NCBI GenBank assembly: GCA_017501495.1 | Contig: JAFVWV010000141.1 | Span: 1 to 35,018, forward strand | Reading direction: 5' to 3' | Source of the DNA: Bacteroidales bacterium | GTDB lineage: Bacteria > Bacteroidota > Bacteroidia > Bacteroidales > P3 | DNA length: 35,018 nt | Shown here: positions 19,094 to 27,654 of the stretch, in pieces | Numbering within the stretch: the stretch's first letter is position 1 | How the letters are laid out: every line of letters starts with the position of its first letter | Notes under the pieces: generated by a model | Told to the model about the DNA's origin: nothing | Database searches by the model: none | The model's input: the letters and a program-made list of their open reading frames with translations, nothing else | Position numbers and translations under genes: made by a program

Positions 19094-20650
19094 ATGAACA
19101 AGACAACGATACTTTGGGCCGACGACGAGATCGACCTGCTGAAGCCTCATATTCTTTTTCTTGAGGAGAAGGGCTACGAGGTGGTGCCGGTCTGCTCCGG
19201 CAGCGATGCGCTGGAAGAACTGGAGGAGGGGCAGGCGGATATTGTCTTCCTCGACGAACAGATGCCGGGCCTGAGCGGGATAGACACGCTGAAGGCAATA
19301 AAGGAGCGGTGGCCGCAGCTGCCCGTGGTGATGATCACCAAGAGCGAGGAGGAGCACATCATGGAGGATGCGCTTGGGGGCAAGATTTCGGATTATCTGA
19401 TCAAGCCCGTGAATCCGAACCAGATATTGCTTACAGTGAAGAAGCACACGGAGTTGCGTCGGCTGCAGAGCGAGCGGAGCACGATGAACTACCAGCAGCA
19501 GTTTCGCGAGATAGGGATGCAGCTTGGGGGCGGCATGGGATGGGACGAGTGGGTGGAGATGTACCGCAAGCTGGTGTACTGGGACCTGGAGCTGAGCGCC
19601 ACGGAGGACGAGAATATACACGGCATTTTCACTTCGCAGAAGGAGGAGGCGAACAGACAGTTCTGCCGATTTTATGAGGACAACTACCTGGGTTGGCTCG
19701 GCGGGACGAAAGAGAAGCCGCCGATGAGCCATACGGTGCTGAAGGAATGGCTGTTTCCGCTGCTGAAGGAGGAACGGCCGACGTTTTTGATTGTGATAGA
19801 CAATTTCCGCTACGACCAGTGGAAGTTCGTGCAGGGGGCTATTGAGCAGTACCTGCGCACGGAGCGGGACGATGTGTACTGCACGATTGTGCCGACGACG
19901 ACGCAGTTTGCGCGTAACGCGATGTTTGCGGGGCTGATGCCAAGCGAGATTGAGAGGAAGTATCCGCAGTATTGGGTCAACGAGGACGAGGAGGGGTGGA
20001 AGAACCAGTACGAGAACGAGTTGCTGGACGAGAATCTGCGTCGGCACGGTTTGAATATCAAGCACAGCTACAACAAGGTTCTGAATGCGCAGTACGGCAA
20101 GAAGCTGGTGGAGCGGGTGCCGGAGTTGATGCGGTCGAGGCTGAATGTGATTATATACAATTTCGTGGATATGCTGAGCCATGCGAGGACGGAGAGCGAC
20201 ATTGTGCGCGAGCTGGCGGAGAATGAGCAGGCCTACAGGAGCCTGACCCTCTCGTGGCTTGAGCATTCGCCGCTGATGGAGATTGTGAGGGAACTGAGCG
20301 AGAGGGATGTGAATGTGGTAATCACGACGGACCACGGTTCGGTGCGCATCGACAGGCCGGTGCGAGTGAAGGGCGACCGGGAGATCAGCGTGAACCTGCG
20401 CTACAAGCAGGGACGCCTGCTGGATTATAATGCAAAGGATGTTTTCGAGGTGAAGGATCCGGCGAAGCTTTTCCTGCCGAAGCGGCATGTGACGAGTCCG
20501 TATATTTTCTGCCGCGAGAACGACTTTTTTGCCTATCCGAACAATTACAATGAGTATGTGAAGTATTATATGAACACTTTCCAGCACGGGGGTATCTCAA
20601 TGGAGGAGTGTTTGGTGCCGTTCATTGTGATGCGTCCGAAGGGTTTATAA
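19094..20650 (+). CDS. porX: T9SS response regulator PorX (receiver + PglZ domain)
   Basis: 518 residues. The receiver domain (1-120) has the acidic pair Asp10/Asp11, phospho-acceptor Asp54 in FLDEQMPG, Thr82 and Lys104 in the LIKP motif. A helical linker (about 120-200) leads to a PglZ-type alkaline phosphatase-superfamily domain. Its metal-site and nucleophile motifs are intact: DNFRYDQW starting at Asp236, PTTTQFARNAMF with Thr268-270, and TDHGS with Asp413/His414. This domain order is that of PorX, the cytoplasmic regulator which, with the sensor PorY, controls T9SS genes and secretion; its effector domain is described as a phosphodiesterase on oligonucleotides. The gene sits 82 bases behind a T9SS cargo gene. 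porY is not in the window. Confidence 0.93.
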   Translation: MNKTTILWADDEIDLLKPHILFLEEKGYEVVPVCSGSDALEELEEGQADIVFLDEQMPGLSGIDTLKAIKERWPQLPVVMITKSEEEHIMEDALGGKISDYLIKPVNPNQILLTVKKHTELRRLQSERSTMNYQQQFREIGMQLGGGMGWDEWVEMYRKLVYWDLELSATEDENIHGIFTSQKEEANRQFCRFYEDNYLGWLGGTKEKPPMSHTVLKEWLFPLLKEERPTFLIVIDNFRYDQWKFVQGAIEQYLRTERDDVYCTIVPTTTQFARNAMFAGLMPSEIERKYPQYWVNEDEEGWKNQYENELLDENLRRHGLNIKHSYNKVLNAQYGKKLVERVPELMRSRLNVIIYNFVDMLSHARTESDIVRELAENEQAYRSLTLSWLEHSPLMEIVRELSERDVNVVITTDHGSVRIDRPVRVKGDREISVNLRYKQGRLLDYNAKDVFEVKDPAKLFLPKRHVTSPYIFCRENDFFAYPNNYNEYVKYYMNTFQHGGISMEECLVPFIVMRPKGL

Positions 20651-20654
20651 TTTT

Positions 20655-20682
20655 GAATTCAGAATTTAGAGTTTAGAAAAAA
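20655..20682. repeat. Heptamers between porX and glmM
   Basis: GAATTCA, GAATTTA, GAGTTTA and GAAAAAA in one register fill most of the 48-base gap between porX and glmM. They belong to the GAATTGA-like heptamer class seen at 30446-30466 and 34964-35018. Confidence 0.55.
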
Positions 20683-20698
20683 AAACAGAGATATTATC

Positions 20699-22096
20699 AT
20701 GAGTTTAATCAAGAGTATTTCCGGCATCCGCGGCACGATTGGCGGTCCTGCCGGCGAGGGCCTCACCCCACTGGATGTGGTCAAGTTTACATCGGCATTC
20801 GCCACTTTTCTGAAGGGCGAAAGGTTGAAGGCCAAGGGTGAAAGGTTAAAGATTGCCGTAGGGCGCGATGCACGCCTGAGCGGAGCGATGGTGGACCGGC
20901 TGGTTGTCGGCACGCTGCAGGGTATGGGGGTCGATGTGCTGGAGACGGGGCTCAGCACCACTCCGACCACCGAGATGACAGTCATCGACGGCCACTGCGA
21001 CGGCGGCATCATCATCACCGCCAGCTACAACCCCAAACATTGGAACGCCCTCAAGCTGCTCAACAACAAGGGCGAGTTCATCTCCGACAAGGAGGGTAAA
21101 GAGGTGCTGCGACTGGCGGAGAGCGGCGAAGTCAACTACGCCGAGGTCGACGATCTGGGTCAGGTGACCGTGGAGGACGACTGGATAGACCGCCACATAG
21201 AGCGCGTGCTCGGCCTGAAACTGGTGGATGTGGAAGCCATCAAGAAGGCGAACTTCAAGGTGGCCGTAGATGCCGTCAACAGCACCGGTGGTCTGGCCAT
21301 ACCGCGTCTGCTGCGCCGCCTGGGCGTCAAAGAGGTGGTGGAACTCAACTGCGAGCCCACCGGCCACTTTGCCCACAACCCCGAGCCGATACCGCAAAAC
21401 CTGACGCAGATTAGCGACTGCGTGCGCCAGAACGGCTGCGACCTCGGTGTGGTGGTCGATCCCGACGTGGACCGCCTGGCACTGGTCTGCGAGACCGGCG
21501 AGATGTTTGGCGAGGAATACACGCTGGTGAGCGTGGCCGACTATGTGCTGCAGCATACGCCGGGCAACACGGTGAGCAACCTCTCGTCGAGCCGCGCGCT
21601 GCGCGATGTGACGCACCGCTATGCCGGTTGCGAGTACAATGCCGCTGCCGTGGGCGAGGTGAACGTCACCACCCTCATGCGCGAGACCGGCGCCGTCATC
21701 GGCGGCGAGGGCAACGGCGGAGTAATCTATCCCGAGTTGCATTACGGGCGCGACGCGCTGGTGGGCGTGGCCCTCTTCCTCACCCTGCTGGCCAAGAAGG
21801 GCATGAAGGTGAGCGAGCTGCGCAAGACCTACCCCGAATACGTCATCAGTAAGAACCGCAAAGACCTGACGCCCGACATGGACGTCGACGCACTGCTGGC
21901 GAAGGTGGCCAAGCTCTACAACGGCATGGCCGGTGTGGAGAAGGTGACGACCATCGACGGAGTGAAGATAGACTTCGCCGACGGCTGGGTGCACCTGCGC
22001 AAGAGCAACACCGAACCCATAGTCCGCATCTACAGCGAAGCCGCCACCGAGGCCCGCGCCAACGAGCTGGCGCAGCAGGTGATGGAGCAGATATGA
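20699..22096 (+). CDS. glmM: Phosphoglucosamine mutase
   Basis: 465 residues. GlmM interconverts glucosamine-6-phosphate and glucosamine-1-phosphate on the way to UDP-GlcNAc, the precursor used later by MurB. Domain 1 has SGIRGT at the start and the phosphoserine loop ITASYNPKHWNALK; the serine is kept, but the usual TASHNP reads TASYNP. The metal loop DPDVDRLAL and the sugar-binding GEGNGGVIYPE are present. The C-terminal domain has the phosphate-binding RKSNTEPIVRIYSEA. Between FATFL and KIAVGRDAR a short low-complexity insertion (KGERLKAKGERL, residues about 39-51) is encoded by five heptamers. It could be annotated as a general phosphohexomutase, but motifs and size fit glmM. Terminator directly downstream. 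Confidence 0.92.
   Translation: MSLIKSISGIRGTIGGPAGEGLTPLDVVKFTSAFATFLKGERLKAKGERLKIAVGRDARLSGAMVDRLVVGTLQGMGVDVLETGLSTTPTTEMTVIDGHCDGGIIITASYNPKHWNALKLLNNKGEFISDKEGKEVLRLAESGEVNYAEVDDLGQVTVEDDWIDRHIERVLGLKLVDVEAIKKANFKVAVDAVNSTGGLAIPRLLRRLGVKEVVELNCEPTGHFAHNPEPIPQNLTQISDCVRQNGCDLGVVVDPDVDRLALVCETGEMFGEEYTLVSVADYVLQHTPGNTVSNLSSSRALRDVTHRYAGCEYNAAAVGEVNVTTLMRETGAVIGGEGNGGVIYPELHYGRDALVGVALFLTLLAKKGMKVSELRKTYPEYVISKNRKDLTPDMDVDALLAKVAKLYNGMAGVEKVTTIDGVKIDFADGWVHLRKSNTEPIVRIYSEAATEARANELAQQVMEQI
20815..20849. repeat. Heptamer array inside glmM
   Basis: GGGCGAA, AGGTTGA, AGGCCAA, GGGTGAA and AGGTTAA in one register; units 1 and 4, and 2 and 5, are alike (21-bp super-period, seven codons). The AGGTTAA unit equals the one at the mfd promoter (13601-13621) read on the other strand. 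Confidence 0.75.
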
Positions 22097-22122
22097 TTTC
22101 CTTGAAGTTTAATATGAAATTT

Positions 22123-22154
22123 AAAAGGCTCTGCCGATGAGGCAGAGCCTTTTT
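22123..22154. terminator. Bidirectional terminator after glmM
   Basis: AAAAGGCTCTGCC (22123-22135), loop GATGA, GGCAGAGCCTTTT (22141-22153), with T-runs on both strands. It ends the glmM transcript and, from the other side, the long minus-strand run that finishes with the PspC gene. Confidence 0.93.
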
Positions 22155-22158
22155 TGAT

Positions 22159-22371
22159 TTATTGTTCGATGAGGTTGTCTTCGGGGGCGGCAATCCATAC
22201 GATGAGGTAGGCCCAGAATCCGAGCGAGCCGAAGAAAATGGCTATAAGGAAGAGTATGCGGACCACGGAGGGGTCGATGTTGAGGTATTTGGCTATGCCT
22301 CCGCAGACACCGGCTATGCGGCGGTCGGTGGTGCTGCGGGTGAGGCGGCGGTAATTATTGCTGTTTTCCAT
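22159..22371 (-). CDS. PspC domain protein
   Basis: 70 residues consisting of one PspC domain: a basic N-terminus, the motif RIAGVCGGIAKYLNIDPSVVR, then one long hydrophobic segment (about 38-60, ILFLIAIFFGSLGFWAYLIVWI) followed by PEDN. PspC domains are inner-membrane parts of the phage-shock envelope stress response in proteobacteria; stand-alone copies in Bacteroidota are of unknown role. It is the last gene of the minus-strand run, 14 bases after the M3 peptidase gene. Confidence 0.9.
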   Translation of the reverse strand: MENSNNYRRLTRSTTDRRIAGVCGGIAKYLNIDPSVVRILFLIAIFFGSLGFWAYLIVWIAAPEDNLIEQ

Positions 22372-22385
22372 GTTTCAATATTTTT

Positions 22386-24419
22386 TCAATTCTTGAATCC
22401 TTTGCGTTTGAGGAGGGCGTTGGCGCTGGGCTCTTTGCCACGGAAGGCGCGGTAGAGGTCCATAGGCTCGACGGTGTTGCCGCTTTCGAGAAGGTGGCGG
22501 AATTTAGCGGCCAGCTCGGGGTTGAAGAGGTCGCCGCTCTCGGCAAATGCTTCGAAGGCGTCGGCGTCGAGGATGGCGGTCCAGGTGTAGGAGTAGTAGC
22601 CGGCATCGTAGCCGGTGGTGAAGATGTGCTGGAAATAGGGGCTGCGATAGCGGCTGATGATTTCGGGTATGAGGCCTATCTTGGCCATGTGCTCATCCTC
22701 GAAGACCAGCGGGTCGATGTGCTGCTTCTCTTTGATGCTATAGTAGTCCATATCCAGAAGCGATGCAGCCAGCAGCTCGGTGGTCATGAATCCCTGCCCG
22801 TAGGTCTGTGCGGCGGCAATCTTTTGGATGAGGTCGTCGGGGATGGCCTCGCCGGTCTGGTAGTGGTGGGCATAGAGCTTCATCACCTGCGGGTGGCGGC
22901 ACCAGTTCTCCATGACCTGAGAGGGGAGTTCCACGAAGTCGCGCGGCACATTGGTGCCTGCTATGGAGGGGTAGGTGCAGTTGGAGAGCAGGCCGTGGAG
23001 TGCGTGGCCGAACTCGTGGAAGAGAGTCTCGCTCTCGTCGAAGTTGAGCAGCGAAGGGGTGTCTGCGGTGGGCTTGGTGAAGTTGCAGACCACTTGGATG
23101 ATGGGCATGACATTTTTGCCGTCGAGGGTACGGTGCTGGCCGCGGAACTCGGTCATCCAGGCGCCGCTGCGTTTGGAGGCACGTGGGTGGAAGTCCATGT
23201 AGAGGATGCCCACAGTGCTGTCGCCCTGCATCACCTCAAAGCATCGGGCCTCTTTGTCGTATGTGGGCAGGTCGGTACGCTCCTTGAAGGTCAGGCCATA
23301 GAGGCGGTTGGCGACCATGAAGGCGCCTTCGCGCACGCTGTCGAGGGCGAAGTAGGGGCGCACTTCAGCGTCGTCGATGGCGTATTTTTCGATGCGGTAT
23401 TTCTCAGCATAGTAGCGCCAGTCCCAAGGCTGAAGCTTGGCACCGGGCTCGTCGGCACTGAGCATCTTCTGGTATATGTCGCGCTCCTGTTTGGCCACCT
23501 TCAGTGCCGGGTCCCAGATGTCCATCAAGCAGCTGTAGACGTTGGCGGGAGTCTTGGCCAGGCAGTCGTCGAGCACATAGTCGGCGTGGGTGGCGAAACC
23601 GAGGATGTTGGCACGTTCGAGGCGCAGGTTGACGATGGAGTCGATAATCTTGGTATTGTCGAACTCGCCATCGCGGCAGCGGTCGGCATAGGCGTGCCAC
23701 ACTTCTTCGCGCAGCTTGCGGTCGGGGCAGGTCTGCATGAAGGGTTCCCAGGTGGGTACATCGAGGGTCACCTTGCTGCCGTCGGCCAGCTCTTTGCAGT
23801 AGGCGTTGGTGGCTTTAAGCACATTCTTGGCAAAGCGGAGGGTGAGGGATGCTATCTGTTCGTTCAGCTCGCTGAATCGTGCCTGCTGGTCGGCAGGCAC
23901 GTTGGCACCGGCACGGACGAACCCTTTGTACTGCTCCTCAAGCAGACGCCGACTCTCGGGGTCGAGTCCGATGCTGTCGCGCTGTTCGTAGACAGCCTTG
24001 ATGCGGGCGAAGAGCTTTGCATTGAGCGCAATTTCATCTTCATGCTTGGAAAGCATGGGTGTCACCTTTTCGGCGATGGCGTCCATTTCGTCGTTGCTCT
24101 CGCACTCGCTTAGGTTGAAAAACACCGAGCTGACGTCTTTGAGCAACTGTCCACTGTACTCATAGGCCAGCACCGTATTCTCGAAGGTCGGTGCTTCTGG
24201 GTTGTCCACGATGGCCACAATTTCGGCCTTCTGGCGGCTCATGCCTTCGATGAATGCCGGCATGTAGTGCTCGGCTTTGATGCGTCCGAAATCGGGTATT
24301 TCGTACGGTGTGCCCCATTCGGAGAAGAAGGGATTTTCCATTTCTGTCTTTTCGTTTTTACAGCCTGCCAGCAGCGCTGCGGCTGCTGCGAAGGCGATGA
24401 TTGTACGTGTTGTTTTCAT
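22386..24419 (-). CDS. M3 family peptidyl-dipeptidase lipoprotein (Dcp-like)
   Basis: 677 residues, full length for the Dcp/oligopeptidase A family. The zinc motif HEFGHALH begins near residue 468, with the third ligand expected in the downstream DFVELPSQVMENW. The C-terminal YTWTAILDADAF segment is also typical. The N-terminus has a lipoprotein signal (hydrophobic 8-18, then LLAGC with Cys at about 20), so it acts in the periplasm or on the outer membrane rather than in the cytoplasm like E. coli Dcp. It trims peptides, probably removing C-terminal dipeptides; exact specificity is inferred. It starts one base after the stop of the thioredoxin-like gene. Confidence 0.93.
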   Translation of the reverse strand: MKTTRTIIAFAAAAALLAGCKNEKTEMENPFFSEWGTPYEIPDFGRIKAEHYMPAFIEGMSRQKAEIVAIVDNPEAPTFENTVLAYEYSGQLLKDVSSVFFNLSECESNDEMDAIAEKVTPMLSKHEDEIALNAKLFARIKAVYEQRDSIGLDPESRRLLEEQYKGFVRAGANVPADQQARFSELNEQIASLTLRFAKNVLKATNAYCKELADGSKVTLDVPTWEPFMQTCPDRKLREEVWHAYADRCRDGEFDNTKIIDSIVNLRLERANILGFATHADYVLDDCLAKTPANVYSCLMDIWDPALKVAKQERDIYQKMLSADEPGAKLQPWDWRYYAEKYRIEKYAIDDAEVRPYFALDSVREGAFMVANRLYGLTFKERTDLPTYDKEARCFEVMQGDSTVGILYMDFHPRASKRSGAWMTEFRGQHRTLDGKNVMPIIQVVCNFTKPTADTPSLLNFDESETLFHEFGHALHGLLSNCTYPSIAGTNVPRDFVELPSQVMENWCRHPQVMKLYAHHYQTGEAIPDDLIQKIAAAQTYGQGFMTTELLAASLLDMDYYSIKEKQHIDPLVFEDEHMAKIGLIPEIISRYRSPYFQHIFTTGYDAGYYSYTWTAILDADAFEAFAESGDLFNPELAAKFRHLLESGNTVEPMDLYRAFRGKEPSANALLKRKGFKN

Positions 24420-24420
24420 T

Positions 24421-25818
24421 TTATTTTAGTGTTTCACAGATTTGCTTCAATATATCGGCCCCAATCTTTTTAGCCATAATCTTGTGGGTGCTGTTGTCTA
24501 TCAAATACACCTGTGGGGTCGATGTGATGTCGTAGACGTCGTGCCAATCGATGTTGGCTTCGGCACCGTTGAGAGCCAGCCAGCGCGGGTCGGTCATATT
24601 GTGGTCGCGCATGAACTTCTTCCATTTGACCACAGTCTGTTCGTCGAATTCAGAGAGAATGGTGAATGCAGTGAGGTCTATGCGGTCTTTGTATTCTTCG
24701 AATACTTTGTATATTTCAGGTATGATGGTTTTGCAGTGTCCGCATGTCGGGCTCCAGAAAATGAGCAGTGTGTATGCCGATGGCATGTTGTGTAGCGAAG
24801 CTGCGCGGTGCATTGTGTCGAAGAGGATGAGTTCCGGCGCTTCACGTCCAACGAGTAGTCGCTCCCATTTGTTGGCTCGAGCCACCTCCTCGTCAATAGC
24901 CGACGGTGGTACCCAGAAGGCTCTGCCGGTGGCGAAGTAGCGCTGCACAAGGTGGACGTATATTTCGTCGTAGACCATAATCGGCGACTGCAAGTAGTGC
25001 TCCGTCAAGTTGTGGACGAGCCAGTGGAATACTTCAGGGGCCGGATTGGAACGTTCGATGAGCGTGTCGAGCAGTGGAATCGCCACTTCTGGCGGCATAC
25101 CACGCATATATTTCTCCACATAGTCCATCACATGCTGGTAGAATATCTCTTTCGGTGTACGTACAAGAAAGTCGTCATCGAGTGGCATGTTGTCGAAATA
25201 GTGGACCATCAGGTATTCATAGCGTTCGCGGTCTGACAGAGGCTTGCCGTCCTGTGTGGTGCGTGGGACCTCTATTTCTTTTTGCACGTAGAGCATCTTG
25301 CTGATCATGGCTTCGGGGTGAGCTGCGACCAAGGCATGAGTCACACTGTCGAGCCAATGGGTCCGCTCCTGCCGGTATTCGAGGAACTGCAGTGAGTCGA
25401 GCTGCTGCCGACCGGCTTGCAACTGGTCGTAGACAAGAGTGGTTCCGGCACGGTAATCGAGCAATACTTGATTCTGAGGCGACCCTTTGACGCTCATGTG
25501 CCGGTTCCAGTTCTCTTCGTGAGTGCTGAAGGTGAAAGTGGGTTTCTCGTGGTAGACAACGAATTCGAAGTAATGGTCGGCATTGTTGCTGAAGAAATAG
25601 AGTCCGGGCTTGAGCTCGGACGCACCTTCAAAGACGAATTTGCCATGTCCGTTGTTGTAGGCGGTGTCGAGTATGTAGAGCGCTTTGCCGTAGTGGTAGC
25701 CCATGATGATGGACGTGTCTTTGCTGTCCTTTATCTGCAGGGTGATTTTGTAGGCCGGTTTGGCCGACAGTGTTGCTCCGATGAGCATCAATACACATAG
25801 GATGGCTGTTTTCTTCAT
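24421..25818 (-). CDS. TlpA-like thioredoxin-fold protein with DUF5106-like N-terminal region
   Basis: 465 residues with a signal peptide (MKKTAILCVLMLIGATLSA). Residues about 20-130 look like the beta-rich DUF4369-type domain (YKITLQIKDSKDTSIIMGYHYGK); the middle 130-320 is helical, as in DUF5106 proteins. Residues about 335-465 form a TlpA/ResA-type thioredoxin domain with the active site Cys359-Gly-His-Cys362 (FWSPTCGHCK) and the cis-proline strand STPQVYLID. Expected to be a periplasmic thiol-disulfide reductase; its partner is unknown. It lies 14 bases after mnmE and one base before the M3 peptidase gene. Confidence 0.88.
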   Translation of the reverse strand: MKKTAILCVLMLIGATLSAKPAYKITLQIKDSKDTSIIMGYHYGKALYILDTAYNNGHGKFVFEGASELKPGLYFFSNNADHYFEFVVYHEKPTFTFSTHEENWNRHMSVKGSPQNQVLLDYRAGTTLVYDQLQAGRQQLDSLQFLEYRQERTHWLDSVTHALVAAHPEAMISKMLYVQKEIEVPRTTQDGKPLSDRERYEYLMVHYFDNMPLDDDFLVRTPKEIFYQHVMDYVEKYMRGMPPEVAIPLLDTLIERSNPAPEVFHWLVHNLTEHYLQSPIMVYDEIYVHLVQRYFATGRAFWVPPSAIDEEVARANKWERLLVGREAPELILFDTMHRAASLHNMPSAYTLLIFWSPTCGHCKTIIPEIYKVFEEYKDRIDLTAFTILSEFDEQTVVKWKKFMRDHNMTDPRWLALNGAEANIDWHDVYDITSTPQVYLIDNSTHKIMAKKIGADILKQICETLK

Positions 25819-25832
25819 TATTATCTATATTA

Positions 25833-27152
25833 TTATTTTCCGATGCAAAAACGAGAGAATATATTGCTGAGGATTTCGTCGTTGGCGACGTCGCCGGTGA
25901 TGGTCCCAAGGTTGTACAGTGCATCGCGTAGGTCGACAGATACAAGGTCGGTCGGAGTGCCGCTGTCCAGGCCATCCTGCACGTTCTGCAAAGAATCTTG
26001 CACGCGGACGAGGGCTTCATGGTGGCGGATATTGGTGACGAGTGGCATGGTTTGAATCATGGCTTCCGAATCGGCCACGCAGTCGTGCAGTGCATGTTTC
26101 AGTGTCTCGATGCCAGTTCCGGTCAGTGCCGATATGTAGATCAATGACTGGTGGCCGGTGCTGTGTCCTGGCGCCGCAAGGTCGCTTTTGTTGACGACGG
26201 TTATGCTGTGTTTCCCAGAGTATTCGACAGGTTGGATATTGCCGGTGCACGTGGTGGCGTCGATAACGGTTATCACTATTTGTGCATCCTCTATCGCGCG
26301 TTGGCTGCGTTCTATGCCAAGTCGCTCTATCTGGTCGTCAGTATGGCGCAGCCCTGCAGTGTCGACCAGACGGAATGTGATTCCTTCGATATTTAATGTT
26401 TCTTCGATGGTGTCGCGTGTGGTGCCTGGAATGTCAGACACGATGGCGCGGTCGTCGCCAAGCAGGGCATTGAGCAGCGTGCTTTTGCCAACGTTTGGAG
26501 CTCCCACTATTGCTACAGGCACACCTTTTTTGAGTGCGTTTCCCGCGACAAAAGACTTTATCAGTCTCGAAAGTTCTGTGTTGAGGGTAGAGAGCAAACC
26601 TTTCAATTGGCTGCGGTCGGCGAATTCAACATCTTCTTGGCTGAAGTCAAGTTCCAGTTCCAGCAGCGATGTGAGGTCGAGCAACTGTTGGCGGAGGCTT
26701 TTGAGCTCTTGCGCATAGGAACCACGCAGTTGGCTGACGGCCAACAGATGTTGTGCTGGTGTGGCGGCATCGATGAGGTCGGCTACCGCTTCAGCCTGCG
26801 AAAGGTCGAGCCGTCCATGCATGAAAGCCCTAAGTGTGAATTCTCCTGCCTCGGCCATCCTTGCTCCGGCGGCGACGAGGGCCTGCATGACGGCTTCCTG
26901 TATGTATCGCGACCCATGACATGATATCTCCACTGTGGGCTCTCCGCTGTAACCTCGGGGAAAGTAGACGGCCACTACGTCGTCCAAGTCTGCGAAATGG
27001 CAGTATGTGGCATATCGTGGTTCGAGGGTGTCGACGTCGAGATGGCGCAGGGCGATGGCAAGGGCATCGCTCCCGCTTATGCGGACCACCGCTATGCCGC
27101 CCACCCCTGCAGGCGTACTGATGGCTGCTATGGTGTCAGTCTTTGCCCTCAT
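25833..27152 (-). CDS. mnmE: tRNA modification GTPase MnmE
   Basis: 439 residues from the ATG at 27152 (a GTG at 27155 is in frame). MnmE with MnmG installs the (carboxymethyl)aminomethyl group on U34 of certain tRNAs. N-terminal folate-binding domain begins TIAAISTPAGVGGIAVVRISG. The inserted G domain has G1 GAPNVGKS near residues 215-223, the G2 loop PGTTRDT, G3 DTAG and G4 NKSD. The C-terminus ends in the diagnostic FCIGK with the catalytic-site cysteine. It overlaps the preceding membrane-protein gene by 17 bases. Confidence 0.97.
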   Translation of the reverse strand: MRAKTDTIAAISTPAGVGGIAVVRISGSDALAIALRHLDVDTLEPRYATYCHFADLDDVVAVYFPRGYSGEPTVEISCHGSRYIQEAVMQALVAAGARMAEAGEFTLRAFMHGRLDLSQAEAVADLIDAATPAQHLLAVSQLRGSYAQELKSLRQQLLDLTSLLELELDFSQEDVEFADRSQLKGLLSTLNTELSRLIKSFVAGNALKKGVPVAIVGAPNVGKSTLLNALLGDDRAIVSDIPGTTRDTIEETLNIEGITFRLVDTAGLRHTDDQIERLGIERSQRAIEDAQIVITVIDATTCTGNIQPVEYSGKHSITVVNKSDLAAPGHSTGHQSLIYISALTGTGIETLKHALHDCVADSEAMIQTMPLVTNIRHHEALVRVQDSLQNVQDGLDSGTPTDLVSVDLRDALYNLGTITGDVANDEILSNIFSRFCIGK

Positions 27153-27654
27153 CACTGATATATTTGTCGCCGAAGAGGTTCTTCATCTCTTCGTCGCTGA
27201 GCCCAAGGTCTACCTTGATGCGATAAATATTGGGGTAGGTGAGGAAGAGCACCAATGTGCTCACCATGGCCAGCATCAGCAGTTGGCTTTGTGCCGAGAG
27301 CACAGCCATGATGCATGTCACCACTACTGCCAAGAGTGTTGTCCAATACATTCCGCCGATGTACGAGGCGTATCCGCAAAGTTTGGCGTCAAGTCCATCG
27401 GTCTGTCGCAGCTGCGGCACACGTTTCCGTGCAGTCAGCAGCACCGAGCTCACCACGCCCACCGTAAGTACGGTGGCCACGATGAGCATCATCTTCGCGG
27501 TATAATTGCTGGCATAGAAGCGCCAGGGGCTTGCAAGCACGAAGCAGGCCGCTGCTATTACCACGCCGACCGAACCCCATAGCCCCGCTTTCGAGGCTGT
27601 GCGTATTTTTTTTACCGCTGGGTGCATGTTGCCGTGTGATGAATCATTATTCAT
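27136..27654 (-). CDS. Hypothetical membrane protein, four TM segments
   Basis: 172 residues from the ATG at 27654, which overlaps the uvrA stop (ATGA at 27654-27651). The ORF could be extended to 27690 but that would run into uvrA. After a polar N-terminus (MNNDSSHGNMHPAVKK) there are four hydrophobic segments in two pairs: about 25-42, 48-68, 98-117 and 120-136. The C-terminal tail (DLGLSDEEMKNLFGDKYIS) is acidic and soluble. I have the impression of similar small membrane proteins in other Bacteroidota but recognise no function. Translational coupling on both sides (uvrA upstream, mnmE downstream) shows operon membership. Confidence 0.82.
   Translation of the reverse strand: MNNDSSHGNMHPAVKKIRTASKAGLWGSVGVVIAAACFVLASPWRFYASNYTAKMMLIVATVLTVGVVSSVLLTARKRVPQLRQTDGLDAKLCGYASYIGGMYWTTLLAVVVTCIMAVLSAQSQLLMLAMVSTLVLFLTYPNIYRIKVDLGLSDEEMKNLFGDKYISDEGKD

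Noticed and set aside
19094..20650. PglZ domain as a sign of a BREX/Pgl phage-defence island
   Set aside because: The PglZ domain is fused to a receiver domain, the neighbourhood has no other BREX genes, and the architecture and T9SS cargo neighbour identify PorX.
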